Source: Streptosporangiaceae bacterium (GTDB taxonomy: Bacteria > Actinomycetota > Actinomycetes > Streptosporangiales > Streptosporangiaceae). From it: a DNA stretch of 6,195 bases. Position 1 is the first letter of the stretch. Each line of letters begins with the position of its first letter. The stretch spans positions 1 to 6,195 of the forward strand of contig JASHSO010000097.1 of the NCBI GenBank assembly GCA_030038715.1, in the 5' to 3' direction. Below the pieces are notes generated by a model. That model was not told where the DNA came from. It saw only the letters and a program-made list of their open reading frames with translations, and made no database searches. Both the position numbers and the translations under genes were made by a program. Of this stretch, positions 1-5,176 are shown piece by piece.

Positions 1-766
1 TGCCGCCCTCCGGGTCGACGAGGTAGAGGGACATGTCCCCGCTCCCGGCTGCTGACCCATCGGCGTCCGGCTGTGCCGTGGAAAGCTCGGCCAGCGTCCA
101 CCCAGATCTCACCAGCGACCAGGGGACCGAGGCCCTGCTGCCCGTCCGCCCGGCCGGCAGCATGTGGGGCTTCGGCTTGGCCTTGTTGTGCTTGGCACCG
201 GGTGCGGCACCGGCCCGCGAGGGCGTCTGGTGGCCGCTGAGCGCGACGTAGCCGACGCCGGCGCCTGCGATCAGCACGATCGCGGCCAGGGCACCGACGA
301 TCCCGCCGCGAGTCGGCGTTCTGCGCCAGAGTCCGGCGGGCGGCCGCGACCTGGGTTGCTCAGCCCAGGCGTGCTGCGCCGTCGTGCGGGAGTGCTCGCC
401 GGCCGGCCCGGAGAACGTGCTGCCCGCAGCATGTTCTCCTGCCAAGTCCGCGAACGTGCTGCCCGCAGCAAGCGAAGACGTAGCTGCGGACGCGGCGAGG
501 CCGTCGTGGAGGTCGGCTCCCGCCGGAGTCTGCGGTGGTGTGGGGTGGTCATGCCGCCACCGGTAGACATCCTCAGCGGCGTCAAGGACCCAGCCCTCGG
601 GGTCGCGATAGCCGGACACCTCGTACCACTGCTGGAACGCCCTCGCGTAGGCCTCCCGAACAGCCTCGTCGGCTGCTGCGGCGTCGCCGGTTATCTCGCG
701 CACCCGGCCGGTGACTTGGCGCACGGTGCGGGCATAGAACGCGTCAAAAGATTCAAAGTCGCGCAC
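1..766 (-). CDS. Sigma-70 region 2-like / transmembrane / extracytoplasmic fusion protein (3' end off the window)
   Basis: Open frame running off the left edge with no stop; about 255 residues visible. Residues ~3-71 resemble region 2 of SigE-family ECF sigma factors: FDAFYARTV, then a GDAAAADEAVREAYARAF helix, then YRDPEGWV. No region 4 follows. Instead residues ~72-150 are an Ala/Ser/Gly/Pro-rich, probably disordered linker holding two 13-residue repeats (AAGSTF...AGEH). One transmembrane helix lies at ~154-176 (GGIVGALAAIVLIAGAGVGY), followed by a basic stretch and an extracytoplasmic part with WTLAELSTAQ and LYLVDPEGG. Those motifs remind me of the first blade of TolB-like propellers in actinobacterial proteins, which is a guess from a short stretch. 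GTG at 766 is chosen because GGAG (773-776) lies 6 nt before it; ATG at 772 would abut GGAG. Likely a membrane-tethered sigma- or anti-sigma-like sensor; promoter recognition is doubtful without region 4. Reading frame confidence is high, function moderate. Confidence 0.75.
   Translation of the reverse strand, partial: MRDFESFDAFYARTVRQVTGRVREITGDAAAADEAVREAYARAFQQWYEVSGYRDPEGWVLDAAEDVYRWRHDHPTPPQTPAGADLHDGLAASAATSSLAAGSTFADLAGEHAAGSTFSGPAGEHSRTTAQHAWAEQPRSRPPAGLWRRTPTRGGIVGALAAIVLIAGAGVGYVALSGHQTPSRAGAAPGAKHNKAKPKPHMLPAGRTGSRASVPWSLVRSGWTLAELSTAQPDADGSAAGSGDMSLYLVDPEGG
413..470 (-). repeat. 39-bp-period tandem repeat inside the linker of the sigma-like gene
   Basis: GAACGTGCTGCCCGCAGCA occurs at 413-431 and again at 452-470, an exact 39-bp period that keeps the frame. 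On the minus strand it encodes two 13-residue units beginning AAGSTF and ending AGEH. Each copy also contains the small dyad TGCTGC-CC-GCAGCA. It looks like an in-frame duplication that lengthened the linker. Confidence 0.8.
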
Positions 767-796
767 GTGCATCTCCGCGCCAGGCCATGATCCGGT

Positions 797-841
797 CAGT
801 TCGGGCGTACTATGACCGGCCTACCTGTACGCCCCGAACTG
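797..841 (-). terminator. Long hairpin downstream of dapC (candidate terminator without U tract)
   Basis: CAGTTCGGGCGTAC (797-810) pairs with GTACGCCCCGAACTG (827-841), differing only by one extra C/G in the right arm, across a 16-nt loop. In the dapC transcript the stem begins about 10 nt after the TAG stop. No T run follows, which is common for actinobacterial terminators. A second dyad, CCGGTCA (792-798) with TGACCGG (813-819), overlaps the left arm and uses loop bases, so the two structures are alternatives. The element could instead be a regulator's operator, since it lies just upstream of the sigma-like gene. Confidence 0.6.
809..838 (-). promoter_or_regulatory. Weak candidate promoter for the sigma-like gene
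   Basis: On the minus strand TTCGGG (838-833) and CATAGT (814-809) are 18 nt apart and would start transcription roughly 30-40 nt before the GTG at 766. Both boxes are poor matches to the consensus. Only 24 nt separate the hairpin at 797-841 from the alternative ATG at 772, so any independent promoter has to overlap the hairpin, which would then be placed like an operator. Confidence 0.2.
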
Positions 842-851
842 CTGCACCAAA

Positions 852-2006
852 CTACAGGTTCGCCAGGCGCTGCACGGCTGCATTGACCCGCTCGTCAGTG
901 GCGGTCAGCGCCACCCGGATGTGCCGGGCGCCGCCCGGGCCATAGAACTCGCCGGGAGCCACCAGGATGCCTGCCTGCGCCAGCCGCTGAACAGAGCCCC
1001 AGCAGTCCAGTTCCGGATGCCTCGCCCACAGGTACAGTCCCGCTTGCGAGTGCTCGATGAACCAGCCCGCGGCCGCCAGTGCCTGCCGCAGCAACGTCCG
1101 CCTGGCCGCGTACCTCGCCCGCTGCGCTTCAGCATGGCTATCGTCGCCCAGTGCGGCGGCCATCGCGGCCTGGACGGGCGCGGGCACCATCATGCCCGCG
1201 TGCTTGCGGACTTCCAGCAGTTCGGCGACCATGGCGGGGTCGCCGGCCACGAAGCCGGCCCGGTAGCCGGCCATGTTCGACCGCTTGGAAAGCGAATGAA
1301 CGGTCAGCAGGCCGTCGTGCGAGTCGCCGCAGACGTCGGGGTGCAAGACGGACATCGGGGCGGCGTCCCAGCCGAGTTCGAGGTAGCACTCGTCGGATGC
1401 CAGCACGGTGCCGCGCTCGCGCGCCCAGCTCACCACCTTGCGCAGGTGCTCGGGCGGCAGGACCTGTCCGGTCGGGTTTGACGGCGAGTTCAGCCAGGCC
1501 AGGGCCACGCGTTCGGGTCCCAGTGCGGCAAGGCCGTCGGTGGCCACCGGCCGCGCTCCGGCCAGCCGCGCGCTCACGTCATAGGTCGGGTAGGCAAGTG
1601 CGGGATGGGTGACGACATCGCCCGGCCCGCAGCCGAGCAGCGTGGGCAGCCAGGAGATGAGTTCTTTGGTGCCGATCACGGGCAGGATCGCCGCTGGCTG
1701 GACGACGACCCCGTGTCGGCGGGCAAGCCACCCGGCCGCGGCCGCACGCAACTCGGGTGACCCGGCTGTCGCTGGGTAACCGGAAGAGTCCGCGGCGGCG
1801 GCGAGTGCATCCCGCACGACCCGCGGCACAGGGTCGACCGGCGTGCCCACAGACAGGTCGACGATCCCGCCAGGATGCGCCCGGGCCAGGTCGGCCGCCG
1901 GGCCCAGCGCGTCCCAGGGGTAGGCAGGCAGCCGCCCAGCCAGGCCGGGTCCACGCCGGGCGGGTCCGGTGGCACCGCCCTGCGGTGCCACCGGACCGGC
2001 TGACAC
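852..2006 (-). CDS. dapC: N-succinyldiaminopimelate aminotransferase DapC (actinobacterial type)
   Basis: 384-residue cytosolic fold-type I PLP aminotransferase. It transfers an amino group from glutamate to N-succinyl-2-amino-6-oxopimelate, giving N-succinyl-LL-2,6-diaminopimelate for lysine and peptidoglycan synthesis. Visible signatures: DLSVGTPVDPVP (50-61), SSGYPAT (74-80), NSPSNPTG (173-180), SDECY with the PLP-ring Asp205, SLSKRSNMAGYR with Schiff-base Lys241, and HIRVAL with the carboxylate-binding Arg at ~364. The mature family start corresponds to about RLPAYPWD, so ~24 Ala/Gly/Pro-rich residues precede the conserved domain. The start is GTG 2006 with AAGGGA 8 nt upstream; another in-frame GTG lies at 1991. 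It follows the ferredoxin stop by 15 nt, hence an operon, the same fdx-aminotransferase pair as in mycobacteria and corynebacteria. A perfect hairpin occupies codons ~4-14. Closely related aminotransferases exist (two candidate dapC genes in M. tuberculosis), but the locus with dapD supports this name. Confidence 0.92.
   Translation of the reverse strand: MSAGPVAPQGGATGPARRGPGLAGRLPAYPWDALGPAADLARAHPGGIVDLSVGTPVDPVPRVVRDALAAAADSSGYPATAGSPELRAAAAGWLARRHGVVVQPAAILPVIGTKELISWLPTLLGCGPGDVVTHPALAYPTYDVSARLAGARPVATDGLAALGPERVALAWLNSPSNPTGQVLPPEHLRKVVSWARERGTVLASDECYLELGWDAAPMSVLHPDVCGDSHDGLLTVHSLSKRSNMAGYRAGFVAGDPAMVAELLEVRKHAGMMVPAPVQAAMAAALGDDSHAEAQRARYAARRTLLRQALAAAGWFIEHSQAGLYLWARHPELDCWGSVQRLAQAGILVAPGEFYGPGGARHIRVALTATDERVNAAVQRLANL
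1963..1997 (-). repeat. Perfect 15-bp inverted repeat, 5-nt loop, at the 5' end of dapC
   Basis: GGTCCGGTGGCACCG (1963-1977) and its exact reverse complement CGGTGCCACCGGACC (1983-1997) flank the loop CCCTG (1978-1982). In the mRNA the stem starts 9 nt after the GTG start codon of dapC and 24 nt after the ferredoxin stop. Its stability should be very high. It encodes the non-conserved stretch GPVAPQGGATGP. It is placed to slow dapC translation initiation or partly terminate or process the fdx-dapC transcript. No T run follows. Confidence 0.85.
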
Positions 2007-2021
2007 TTCCCCGGTCCCTTG

Positions 2022-2348
2022 CTAGTGCTCGGCTTCTTGCGGCGGCAGCGCGGCCACGATCGGGTGATCAGAGTTGATCTTGCCTACTTTGGAAGCACCG
2101 CCCGGCGAGCCTAGGTCGGCGAAGAACTCCACGTTCGCCTTGTAGTAGTCCTTCCACTGATCCGGCACGTCGTCTTCGTAGAAGATGGCCTCGACCGGGC
2201 AGACAGGCTCGCACGCCCCGCAGTCCACGCACTCGTCCGGGTGGATATAGAGCATCCGCTCGCCCTCGTAGATGCAGTCGACAGGGCATTCTTCGATGCA
2301 CGCCTTGTCGAGCACATCGACGCAAGGCTGCGTGATGATGTATGTCAC
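2022..2348 (-). CDS. fdxA: 7Fe ferredoxin ([3Fe-4S][4Fe-4S])
   Basis: 108-residue soluble electron carrier of the Azotobacter FdI-like/FdxA family. Cysteines at 9, 17, 21, 25, 40, 43, 46 and 50 fit the family pattern. By comparison with FdI, C9, C17 and C50 would hold the [3Fe-4S] cluster; C21, C40, C43 and C46 the [4Fe-4S] cluster; C25 is the extra cysteine. The N-terminus TYIITQPC and the C-terminal acidic helix (DQWKDYYKANVEFF) are typical. Start chosen at GTG 2348 because GAGGAG sits 7 nt upstream and family homology begins there; the frame is open for 30 more codons upstream but without family sequence. First gene of an operon with dapC (15-nt gap). The mycobacterial counterpart beside the dapC homologue is named fdxC; the redox partner here is unknown. 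Confidence 0.93.
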   Translation of the reverse strand: MTYIITQPCVDVLDKACIEECPVDCIYEGERMLYIHPDECVDCGACEPVCPVEAIFYEDDVPDQWKDYYKANVEFFADLGSPGGASKVGKINSDHPIVAALPPQEAEH

Positions 2349-2355
2349 TTCCGAA

Positions 2356-2361
2356 CTCCTC
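2356..2361 (-). promoter_or_regulatory. Ribosome binding site fixing the ferredoxin start
   Basis: GAGGAG on the minus strand lies 7 nt before GTG 2348. It decides against the longer frame beginning at 2438, whose first 30 codons have no ferredoxin similarity. Confidence 0.8.
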
Positions 2362-2367
2362 TTCCCT

Positions 2368-2434
2368 CCGCGGCATGGTGCACTCAGCGGCCTGGTGCAC
2401 TCAGCGGTCCGGCTCACCCGAGTGCCGCGGCATG
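2368..2434 (-). repeat. Repeat cluster in the ferredoxin leader
   Basis: TGGTGCACTCAGCGG occurs twice, at 2376-2390 and 2393-2407, with a 17-bp period. CCGCGGCATG occurs at 2368-2377 and 2425-2434 and so brackets the pair. The second bracket is part of the palindrome TGCCGCGGCA (2423-2432), and each 15-mer contains the palindrome GTGCAC. The cluster ends just upstream of the ribosome binding site. It could be a pair of operator half-sites, a leader structure, or simply a local duplication. Confidence 0.7.
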
Positions 2435-2439
2435 ACACC

Positions 2440-2445
2440 AGTATC
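2440..2445 (-). promoter_or_regulatory. Weak candidate -10 box for the ferredoxin-dapC operon
   Basis: GATACT on the minus strand matches 4 of 6 bases of TATAAT. It would give a leader of roughly 85 nt that includes the repeat cluster at 2368-2434. No -35 box is recognisable 16-19 nt upstream. A separate promoter is plausible because 150 nt divide this operon from the upstream gene. Confidence 0.25.
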
Positions 2446-2498
2446 GCGTCTGTAGCGGGATCGGGGCGCGGTCCAGCCGACCCTGGGGACGCAGGTTA

Positions 2499-3386
2499 TC
2501 AGCCGAAGACAACGGCGGTGCTGTCAGCCGGCGCCGAGCCCGCGTCAGTCGGCCCGCGGTCGGCGTGCGGCCTCTTGACCCAGCGGCCGAGGCCGTGGTC
2601 GGCAAGCCACTCGTACCCCCGGTAGCTGACGACCCTGATGCCGTAGGTACTGGCGTGACAGACCAGCCAGGCGGCGATCGCCCAGCCCTGCCGTCTGCTG
2701 CGCACGGTCACGCTCAGCGCCGGATCGCCAACCGAGCGGACGGAAAGCCTGCCGAAAGTGCTGGTCAGCAGCTGGCCCGCGGCCAATAGCCGGGGCTTGC
2801 CGACAGAAGCGCCGTACGAGCACCAGACCGCGTGCGGGATGTCGCCGGTGAATGCGCTGGCGAGCAGCGCGCCGGCGACCGCGTACTGGCTGTAGGCGAG
2901 ACCGTCTGCGCTGCGCTGAACGGCCTGCGCGGCCTGATAGATGGGCATATGCAGGTAATCGGGCACAGCCGCGAGCGCGGCGAAGAATCGCTCGGACGCG
3001 TAAACCGGGTTCTCGATCTCGCTGGTGGTGCCCCAACCTTGGGACGGCCGTTGCTGGAACACCCCTACCGAGTCCCTGTCCCCGTAGTGCAGGTCAGCCA
3101 TGTCCGACTCCTGGAATGCCGCGGCATAGGCAATGGCCACCGCGCGGGCGGGCATCGATCGCTGGTCTGCGACGCCGGCGATCGTCGCCGCGATGCCTGC
3201 CTGGCCGACGCTGAGCTGCACTGCCTGCCCCTTGGACACCGCGACACACGCGGTCGGCCGCGGCACGACGGGATGCGGGTGCCTGATCGCCAGGTATCCG
3301 ACGACCACTGCGATGAGGACGACTACAGTCGCAGCGCCCCGCCGTGCCCAGCGTCCTGCTCTGGCGGACTGGCGGGTGCTGCGCAC
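2499..3386 (-). CDS. Membrane-anchored lysozyme-like secreted protein, function unproven
   Basis: 295 residues. A basic N-terminus (RSTRQSARAGRWARR) precedes one hydrophobic segment at ~18-34 (AATVVVLIAVVVGYLAI), a signal anchor or uncleaved signal peptide; the rest should be extracytoplasmic. Residues ~80-182 hold the pattern AYAAAFQESDMADLHYGDRDSVGVFQQ in pieces: QES with Glu93 as candidate general acid, YGDRDSVGVFQQRPSQGWGT (101-120), NPVYASERFF (126-135), QAVQRSADGLAY. This is a widespread actinobacterial family with a lysozyme/transglycosylase-like look. The C-terminal part (GWAIAAWLVCHASTYGIRVV, 234-253) is a second conserved module often found with it. Cell-wall hydrolysis or binding is inferred from the fold only. 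GTG start at 3386 has no Shine-Dalgarno but has TAGCTT 6 nt upstream, suggesting a leaderless mRNA. Same strand as the ferredoxin, 150 nt ahead of it, and divergent from dapD. Confidence 0.85.
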   Translation of the reverse strand: MRSTRQSARAGRWARRGAATVVVLIAVVVGYLAIRHPHPVVPRPTACVAVSKGQAVQLSVGQAGIAATIAGVADQRSMPARAVAIAYAAAFQESDMADLHYGDRDSVGVFQQRPSQGWGTTSEIENPVYASERFFAALAAVPDYLHMPIYQAAQAVQRSADGLAYSQYAVAGALLASAFTGDIPHAVWCSYGASVGKPRLLAAGQLLTSTFGRLSVRSVGDPALSVTVRSRRQGWAIAAWLVCHASTYGIRVVSYRGYEWLADHGLGRWVKRPHADRGPTDAGSAPADSTAVVFG

Positions 3387-3392
3387 GTCACG

Positions 3393-3398
3393 AAGCTA
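3393..3398 (-). promoter_or_regulatory. -10 box of the lysozyme-like gene (leaderless)
   Basis: TAGCTT on the minus strand lies 6 nt before GTG 3386, where transcription would begin at or next to the start codon. There is no Shine-Dalgarno sequence and no clear -35 box. Confidence 0.5.
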
Positions 3399-3430
3399 CC
3401 CGGTCGCCCGGGTGCCGAGGCGTAACTCAC

Positions 3431-3436
3431 TAGACT
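3431..3436 (+). promoter_or_regulatory. -10 box of dapD (leaderless)
   Basis: TAGACT lies 8 nt before ATG 3445, so the transcript should start at or very near the A of the ATG. No Shine-Dalgarno is present in the sequence between. It faces the opposite promoter at 3393-3398; the 58-nt divergent region carries both. Confidence 0.55.
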
Positions 3437-3444
3437 GCGGCGAC

Positions 3445-4308
3445 ATGAAGCCAGCCTCGGCCAGCACGGTGTCGGCCAGCGCAGGAGTCTCGCCGCTGCC
3501 TGCCGAGATCGATGAACTCTGGGTCCGGCGTGGCGAGCTGAGCCCGGCCGACTCCACCGCGAGCGAGCTAGTAGTGGCGGCCGTCAACAAGATCGACTCC
3601 GGTGAGGCTCGGGTTGCCTGGCCGGACCCCGGCACCGCTGAGATCGTCGTGGACGAGCGGGCCAAGCGCGCCATCCTGCTGGCGTTCCGGCTGCTGCCGA
3701 TGGCCGAGTCCATCGTGGGGGAGTTCCGTTACCACGACCGCGTCCCGCTTACCAGCCGGCTCGACGGAGTGCGGGCCCTGCCCGGGTCGATCGTCCGCTG
3801 GGGCGCCTACATCGCGCCCGGCGCGGTGTTGATGCCGTCGTTCGTCAATATCGGCGCCTACGTCGACTCCGGCACCATGGTCGACACCTGGGCCACCGTC
3901 GGATCGTGCGCCCAGATCGGTAAGAACGTCCACCTGGGCGGTGGTGTGGGCATCGGCGGGGTGCTCGAGCCGCCGAACGCGGTGCCGGTCGTGGTTGAGG
4001 ACGAGGCCATGGTCATGTCCCGGTGCATGGTGGTGGAAGGCGCCAGGGTTCGCACCGGCGCCGTCGTCGGCGCCGGTACCATCCTGGCCAGCTCCACGCA
4101 CGTGATCGACGTGGAGACCGGCGAGGAACTGCCGCGCGGCGAGGTGCCGGCCTGGTCGGTGTGCGTGGGCGGCACCCGGCAGCGGACGTTTGCCGGCGGC
4201 GAGTTCGGCATGCCATGCGTGCTGGTGCTCAAGCGGCTGGCCGAGGGAAGCAAGCACGACAAGGCGGCGCTGAACGAAATACTGCGCGACCACGGCGTCG
4301 GGACGTGA
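3445..4308 (+). CDS. dapD: 2,3,4,5-tetrahydropyridine-2,6-dicarboxylate N-succinyltransferase DapD (E. coli/Bacteroidetes type)
   Basis: 287 residues, near the usual ~270-280 for this type. Cytosolic trimeric left-handed beta-helix enzyme that moves succinyl from CoA to tetrahydrodipicolinate, the first step of the succinylase route to diaminopimelate and lysine. N-terminal helical domain ~20-100 (AAVNKIDSGEARVA, RAILLAFRL), hexapeptide-repeat core ~108-240 with VLMPSFVNIGAYVD, GTMVDTWATVGSCAQIGKNV and GGGVGIGGVLEP, then a C-terminal CoA-side segment (AGGEFGMPCVLVLK). Arg110 and Asp147 match substrate-binding Arg104 and Asp141 of E. coli DapD. The position of E. coli Glu189 is Met195 in MSRCMVVEG, a pattern I recall from Bacteroidetes DapD. 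Start ATG 3445 is preferred over a much longer open frame because the family homology and TAGACT box fit it; the frame upstream lies antisense to the neighbouring gene. The next gene starts 79 nt downstream on the same strand. Confidence 0.95.
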   Translation: MKPASASTVSASAGVSPLPAEIDELWVRRGELSPADSTASELVVAAVNKIDSGEARVAWPDPGTAEIVVDERAKRAILLAFRLLPMAESIVGEFRYHDRVPLTSRLDGVRALPGSIVRWGAYIAPGAVLMPSFVNIGAYVDSGTMVDTWATVGSCAQIGKNVHLGGGVGIGGVLEPPNAVPVVVEDEAMVMSRCMVVEGARVRTGAVVGAGTILASSTHVIDVETGEELPRGEVPAWSVCVGGTRQRTFAGGEFGMPCVLVLKRLAEGSKHDKAALNEILRDHGVGT

Positions 4309-4374
4309 TTGAACATCCAGTGAACCGGCTGGCGGGACGCGGGGTGGCAGGGCCGGTCTGCTGCTGGCTGCGGC

Positions 4375-4380
4375 TACGTT
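4375..4380 (+). promoter_or_regulatory. -10 box of the LOG-family gene (leaderless)
   Basis: TACGTT lies 7 nt before ATG 4388 with no Shine-Dalgarno between. This also decides the start: the TTG three codons earlier (4379) would overlap the box. The 79 nt after dapD show no convincing terminator, so read-through from dapD is also possible. Confidence 0.5.
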
Positions 4381-4387
4381 GAATGCC

Positions 4388-5176
4388 ATGAGCGTGCACT
4401 CCGAGCCGCGCCGTCGGCTGCGCCGTCAGGGACCGGCCACGCTGCGCGGCAAACACATTCCGAAGACCACGACCGACCAGCGGCTGCTCGACTGGCGAGG
4501 CCCGAGCGACTGGGTGCATACCGACCCCTGGCGAGTGCTCCGGATCCAGGCGGAGTTCGTCGAGGGGTTCGGCCTGCTGGCCGAGCTCGGCCAGGCGGTG
4601 TCGGTGTTCGGCTCGGCCAGGACGCTGCCGGTCAGTGCCGAGTACGCATGCGCCGAGCAGATCGGAGCGGGCCTGGCCAAGGCGGGTTACGCGGTGATCA
4701 CCGGCGGCGGGCCCGGCATCATGGAGGCCGCCAACAAGGGCGCGAGCAAGGCGGGCGGTGTCTCGGTCGGGCTGGGCATCGAGTTGCCGCTGGAGCAGGG
4801 GCTCAACGACTACGTCGAGATAGGCCTGGAATTCAGGTACTTCTTCGTCCGCAAGACGGTCTTTGTCAAGTACTCGCAGGCATTCGTGGTCCTGCCGGGC
4901 GGCTTCGGCACGCTGGACGAACTGTTCGAGGCGGTCACGCTGGTGCAGACCGGCAAGATCACCAGGTTCCCGATCGTGCTAGTGGGCAGCGACTACTGGA
5001 AGGGCCTGATTGGCTGGATCAACGACGTCGTGGCATCCTCCGGCAAGATCTCGGCGGCCGACCCCGATCTGATCACGATGGCCGACGACCCGGCCGACGT
5101 AGTGCGAATCATCTGTGCAGCCCACAGCCTGGGCGCAGCCGCGCAGAGCTTCACGGACATGACGTTACGGGCCTGA
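4388..5176 (+). CDS. LOG-family / TIGR00730 nucleotide 5'-monophosphate phosphoribohydrolase
   Basis: 262 residues, cytosolic Rossmann-like fold. The family (plant LONELY GUY, bacterial YgdH/PpnN relatives, M. tuberculosis Rv1205) cleaves the N-glycosidic bond of nucleoside 5'-monophosphates, releasing a free base such as a cytokinin or purine. Visible motifs: SVFGSAR (72-78), GGGPGIMEAAN (106-116), Arg155-Lys156 in FVRKT, and the signature PGGFGTLDE (170-178) with Glu178, so the catalytic set is intact. The ~65-residue N-terminal extension (RGKHIPKTTTDQRLLD, DWVHTDPWRVLRIQAEFVEG) is typical of the actinobacterial subgroup. ATG 4388 is chosen from the -10 box 7 nt upstream. It follows dapD as Rv1205 lies near dapD-dapE in mycobacteria. 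The last four sense codons and the stop fall within a 28-bp tandem duplication. Often annotated 'lysine decarboxylase' in old records, which is wrong. The natural substrate here is unknown. Confidence 0.92.
   Translation: MSVHSEPRRRLRRQGPATLRGKHIPKTTTDQRLLDWRGPSDWVHTDPWRVLRIQAEFVEGFGLLAELGQAVSVFGSARTLPVSAEYACAEQIGAGLAKAGYAVITGGGPGIMEAANKGASKAGGVSVGLGIELPLEQGLNDYVEIGLEFRYFFVRKTVFVKYSQAFVVLPGGFGTLDELFEAVTLVQTGKITRFPIVLVGSDYWKGLIGWINDVVASSGKISAADPDLITMADDPADVVRIICAAHSLGAAAQSFTDMTLRA

Noticed and set aside
164..790. 208-residue plus-strand open frame at the left end
   Set aside because: Arg/Gly-rich shadow without domain features; the opposite strand has a frame with sigma region 2 motifs, a TM helix and a ribosome binding site.
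921..1612. Long plus-strand frames opposite dapC
   Set aside because: Composition and lack of motifs mark them as shadows of the aminotransferase gene.
2349..2438. 30-codon upstream extension of the ferredoxin frame
   Set aside because: Contains the ribosome binding site and leader repeats; family homology starts at GTG 2348.
3133..3444. 104-codon upstream extension of the dapD frame
   Set aside because: It is antisense to the lysozyme-like gene, has no DapD similarity, and a -10 box precedes ATG 3445.
3445..4308. DapD as catalytically dead because of Met195 at the Glu189 position
   Set aside because: The surrounding SRC-VVEG pattern resembles what I recall of functional Bacteroidetes-type DapD, and the other key residues (Arg110, Asp147) are present.
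4309..4387. Terminator between dapD and the LOG gene
   Set aside because: Only a 5-bp CCGGC/GCCGG pairing with a long loop and no T run; too weak to call.
3568..4389. 273-residue minus-strand frame opposite dapD
   Set aside because: His/Asp/Gly-rich composition typical of an antisense frame of a high-GC gene; dapD is certain on the plus strand.
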